Assembly: GCA_024276775.1 (NCBI GenBank)
Contig: JAJRWO010000005.1
Coordinates: 1-15,994 of the forward strand
Direction of reading: 5' to 3'
DNA length: 15,994 nt
DNA from: Gammaproteobacteria bacterium
GTDB lineage: Bacteria; Pseudomonadota; Gammaproteobacteria; Tenderiales; Tenderiaceae
Shown: positions 13,423 to 15,994 of the stretch, one piece after another
Layout of the letters: each line of letters starts with the position of its first letter
How positions within the stretch are numbered: position 1 is the stretch's first letter
Program-made: the position numbers and the translations under genes
Notes under the pieces: generated by a model
The model's input: only the letters and a program-made list of their open reading frames with translations
Databases searched by the model: none
Told to the model about the DNA's origin: nothing

Positions 13423-15636
13423 TTACATTAAATCTACCGGATCCACATCCAGCGACCAACGCACCTTGCGTGCCCCGGGTAGTTTGTTGAGCTGCACTGT
13501 CCACGGCCCCAGTAAACGGTGCAGATCAGTGCGCTTTTGTGCCTGCAACAATAGTTGATAGCGATACTTGCCGGCGCGGCGTTCCATCATCGCCGGCATG
13601 GGGCCGTAGAGCTCCACACCTGGTGTTCCCAATTGTTGGGCCAGGTTGTGGGCCTGGTCGAGAAAACTTTCCGCTGGCAGCGCATCACTGGCCTCGGCTC
13701 GCAGCAGTGCCATATGACTATAAGGGGGCAGAGTTGTGAGCTGGCGTTCCGACTGAGCCGCCTTGGCGAAGGCGTGATAACCCTGCTGACACAACAGTTG
13801 CAACATAGGGTTATCGGGGTGATGGGTTTGAATCACTACCTGACCGGGTTTGTCGCCACGCCCGGCACGCCCAGTGACCTGGATGATGAGCTGGGCCATG
13901 CGTTCACCGGCACGGAAGTCAACGCCAAACAAACCCTGATCACCATCGAGAACCCCCACCAGAGTGACGTCAGGAAAATGATGCCCTTTGGCCAGCATCT
14001 GCGTACCAATGAGGATGCGTGGTTCACCCGTATTAATGTCATTCAGAATGGCATTCAGGCTGCCCTTTTTGCGGGTCGAGTCACGGTCAATACGGCTACG
14101 GGGAATATCTGAAAAACGTTCGGTGAGCACCGTTTCGATACGCTCCGTGCCGCTGCCCAACGGTCGAAGGTCGACGCTGCCACAGTCTGGGCACTGCGGC
14201 GGAATTGGCCGCTGGCTGCCGCAATGGTGGCAGCGCAAGTGGCGTTTTTGCATGTGTAAGGTCATGTGGGTATCGCAACGACGGCAGTGGCCGACCCAGC
14301 CACATTCATGGCAGATGATACTGGGAGAAAAGCCGCGCCGATTGAGAAACAGCAATACCTGGTTGCCGTTATCGAGATGGCCTTGCATCAATTGCAGCAG
14401 TGGTACGGAGAGCTGTTCTTCCATATTCTGACCGCGGACATCAAGCAGCGACACCTTGGGTGGCTTGGCTTCGCCGGCGCGTTTGGGCAGTGATAGGGGC
14501 TGATAGCGCAGTTGTTCGACGTTGAGCAGGCTTTCAAATGACGGCGTGGCCGACCCCAGCACCACCGGGATACCCAGTTTTCGGGCACGAACGATGGCCA
14601 GGTCGCGGGCCGAGTAGCGCAGCCCGGATTGTTGTTTGAACGAGGTATCGTGTTCCTCGTCAATAATAATGATGCCGGGGTTGCTCATGGGGGTAAAGAC
14701 TGCCGAGCGGGTGCCGATGATGATGCTGGCCTCACCACTGCGTGCCAGTAGCCAGGCGTTGAGGCGTTCACGGTCGTTAAGCCCCGAATGCATCACCGCC
14801 ATCGGCACGTTGAAACGGCGCTTGAAACGCCCCACCAACTGTGGCGTCAAGGTAATTTCGGGTACCAGCACCAGTGCCTGCTGGTCGTTTTTCAGCACCG
14901 CTGCGATGCTGCGCAGATAGATTTCAGTCTTGCCGCTGCCGGTAACACCATCGAGCAAAAAGGCACTGAACATGCCCAAACAGTTGTGGATGCATTCAAC
15001 GGCCTTGGCCTGGGCTTCATTGAGTTCAGGGCCAAGCTCTGGTTCGGCATTGCCATATTCCAAGGCTGGGATTTGTGTCATCTCGACCCAGCCATTTTTC
15101 ACTAATACCGCCATGGCATCGACCCAGGTACGGGGCAGCTCTTTGAAGTGGGCAGCGGTCAGTCCCGCGTGACTAGCGCCAAGGCGACGCAATAGATCGG
15201 CCTGGCGCTTGGCGCGTTTACCCAATTTGTCTGCATCCATTTCGCGGCCCGCGTTGGTGATACACCACAGGGAACGGGGTTTGGTACTGGCCACTTCACC
15301 CTGGCGCAGAGCGCTGGGCAGAGCGGTGGCCAGGGTTTCACCGATGGGATGATGGTAATAATCACTGCACCATTGCAGTAGGGACATCAGTTCATTTGGC
15401 AACAGTGGTTCGTTGTCCAGAACCTCGATGGCGGCCTTGAGTTTGTGGCGTTCGACTTGAGGTTTGTCACTGACCTCAAGCAGGATGCCAACCGTTTGGC
15501 TGCGCGCAAATGGCAGGCGCAGGCGCACGCCCTTTTTGAGTTGAGTCGGGTCACAGTGATCGGGCGGCAGGTAGTCAAAGCTGCTGTAAAGCGGCGAGGG
15601 TATTGCCACCCGTAAAACGAGTTCAGATGTCGGCAT
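13423..15636 (-). CDS. priA: Primosomal protein N' (replication restart helicase PriA)
   Basis: PriA recognises stalled forks and D-loops, unwinds DNA 3' to 5' and loads DnaB through PriB/DnaT. The 737 residues match the family (E. coli 732). The N-terminal DNA-binding region is followed by the helicase core: Walker A DGVTGSGKTE (about 229-238), the DEEH box (326-329) and the GSAT motif (361-364). The zinc-binding insertion has all eight cysteines (442, 445, 451, 454, 469, 472, 482, 485). Motifs V and VI appear around 'GTQMLAKGHHFPDV' (544-557) and QVTGRAGRGDKPG (586-598). The ATG at 15636 has only a weak AGG ten bases upstream. It is the first gene of the leftward priA-argS-SPOR group. Confidence 0.98.
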   Translation of the reverse strand: MPTSELVLRVAIPSPLYSSFDYLPPDHCDPTQLKKGVRLRLPFARSQTVGILLEVSDKPQVERHKLKAAIEVLDNEPLLPNELMSLLQWCSDYYHHPIGETLATALPSALRQGEVASTKPRSLWCITNAGREMDADKLGKRAKRQADLLRRLGASHAGLTAAHFKELPRTWVDAMAVLVKNGWVEMTQIPALEYGNAEPELGPELNEAQAKAVECIHNCLGMFSAFLLDGVTGSGKTEIYLRSIAAVLKNDQQALVLVPEITLTPQLVGRFKRRFNVPMAVMHSGLNDRERLNAWLLARSGEASIIIGTRSAVFTPMSNPGIIIIDEEHDTSFKQQSGLRYSARDLAIVRARKLGIPVVLGSATPSFESLLNVEQLRYQPLSLPKRAGEAKPPKVSLLDVRGQNMEEQLSVPLLQLMQGHLDNGNQVLLFLNRRGFSPSIICHECGWVGHCRRCDTHMTLHMQKRHLRCHHCGSQRPIPPQCPDCGSVDLRPLGSGTERIETVLTERFSDIPRSRIDRDSTRKKGSLNAILNDINTGEPRILIGTQMLAKGHHFPDVTLVGVLDGDQGLFGVDFRAGERMAQLIIQVTGRAGRGDKPGQVVIQTHHPDNPMLQLLCQQGYHAFAKAAQSERQLTTLPPYSHMALLRAEASDALPAESFLDQAHNLAQQLGTPGVELYGPMPAMMERRAGKYRYQLLLQAQKRTDLHRLLGPWTVQLNKLPGARKVRWSLDVDPVDLM

Positions 15637-15994
15637 GGCCGAAGCCTAGCACTTCTTTATTTAACTGTCTTTGATGCTGTACTTTAGTTGATTATCGAGT
15701 TAGATTTTCCAGCTTTCGGTGCTAAGTGATTGTTTTTTGTTTTATCTCTCGTTTATTCAAAAAAGCTGTGGATAACTTTGTGGATTAAACTGGAGTAGTG
15801 TGCGCAACTGCCCGTTACTGTTACAGATTTGTCATTTTGGTGACAGAATAGCCATCGCTAAAAACCGTTAAAAAACAACCACTTAATATTTTCTGCATAC
15901 AGCCATATTTTTTATGTTAAAAATGGAAGTCAAGTCTTGTTATTGTTTTGGTATTGTGCATAAAGACAATTCAATCACCATTTTATAGCGAATG
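15637..15994. other. Non-coding region upstream of priA
   Basis: No convincing gene starts in these 358 bases before the window ends. The region is rich in A and T compared with the genes beside it. It should hold the priA promoter and probably the promoter of a rightward gene beyond the edge. Seen in it: a T-rich stretch at 15727-15758, two DnaA-box-like 9-mers at 15767-15787 and a small inverted repeat TGTCA/TGACA at 15830-15845. I could not define a confident promoter for priA. Confidence 0.6.
15767..15787 (-). promoter_or_regulatory. Two DnaA-box-like 9-mers in direct repeat
   Basis: TGTGGATAA (15767-15775) is the exact complement of the consensus DnaA box TTATCCACA. Three bases on, TGTGGATTA (15779-15787) differs by one base. 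Both point the same way with 12-base periodicity. They lie about 130 bases upstream of priA, just right of the T-rich stretch. DnaA binding, either regulating priA or the gene beyond the edge or titrating DnaA, is a reasonable inference from the exact match. Confidence 0.55.

Noticed and set aside
13555..14112. A 185-codon plus-strand open frame within priA.
   Set aside because: It is antisense to conserved PriA motifs including the C-terminal helicase segment, and has no recognisable protein features.
15637..15994. Calling the DnaA-box region the chromosomal origin.
   Set aside because: Only two boxes are visible and none of the usual origin neighbours (dnaA, dnaN, rpmH, mnmG) is in the window.

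Overview
The window reads as a stretch of ordinary chromosome from a gammaproteobacterium outside the enterics. The evidence is the housekeeping gene set and its order. The block mltD, gloB, a YafS-type methyltransferase, rnhA and dnaQ is the same neighbourhood known from Escherichia coli. The block priA, argS and a SPOR-domain (FtsN-like) gene is the order known from Pseudomonas and relatives. There are no tRNA or rRNA genes, no CRISPR array and no intact insertion sequence. I cannot place the genus.

Left part (1-3502): the 3' part of a LysR-type regulator gene runs in from the left edge, followed by folD on the same strand. The 345 bases between folD and the next gene hold no credible gene. 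They hold two separate long imperfect hairpins, 145 bp (1719-1863) and 79 bp (1902-1980). The first looks like a miniature transposable element. Then, on the minus strand, comes a truncated-haemoglobin gene with two nearly identical globin domains in one chain. Upstream of it is a promoter whose -35 box is overlapped by an NsrR-like palindrome. A small TerB-like gene follows.

Middle part (3655-10402): a tight minus-strand operon, methyltransferase - rnhA - dnaQ, runs divergently from gloB. A 14-bp perfect palindrome lies in the short divergent gap. gloB, mltD (lipoprotein lytic transglycosylase with three LysM domains) and prc (periplasmic tail-specific protease) are all rightward. mltD and prc both serve the cell envelope. 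Prc is known in E. coli to control the turnover of murein hydrolases, so their adjacency makes functional sense.

Right part (10447-15994): all genes are leftward. priA (replication restart helicase), argS and the FtsN-like SPOR gene are followed by an unrecognised small three-helix membrane protein that converges on prc. argS and the SPOR gene are separated by only 3 bases. The final 358 bases upstream of priA hold no gene but carry two DnaA-box-like 9-mers in direct repeat next to a T-rich stretch.

The most interesting items are the tandem globin with its likely nitric-oxide-responsive promoter, the two long hairpins behind folD, and the DnaA-box pair upstream of priA. Most of the rest is conserved core genome. 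I do not see a complete undescribed multi-gene system here.
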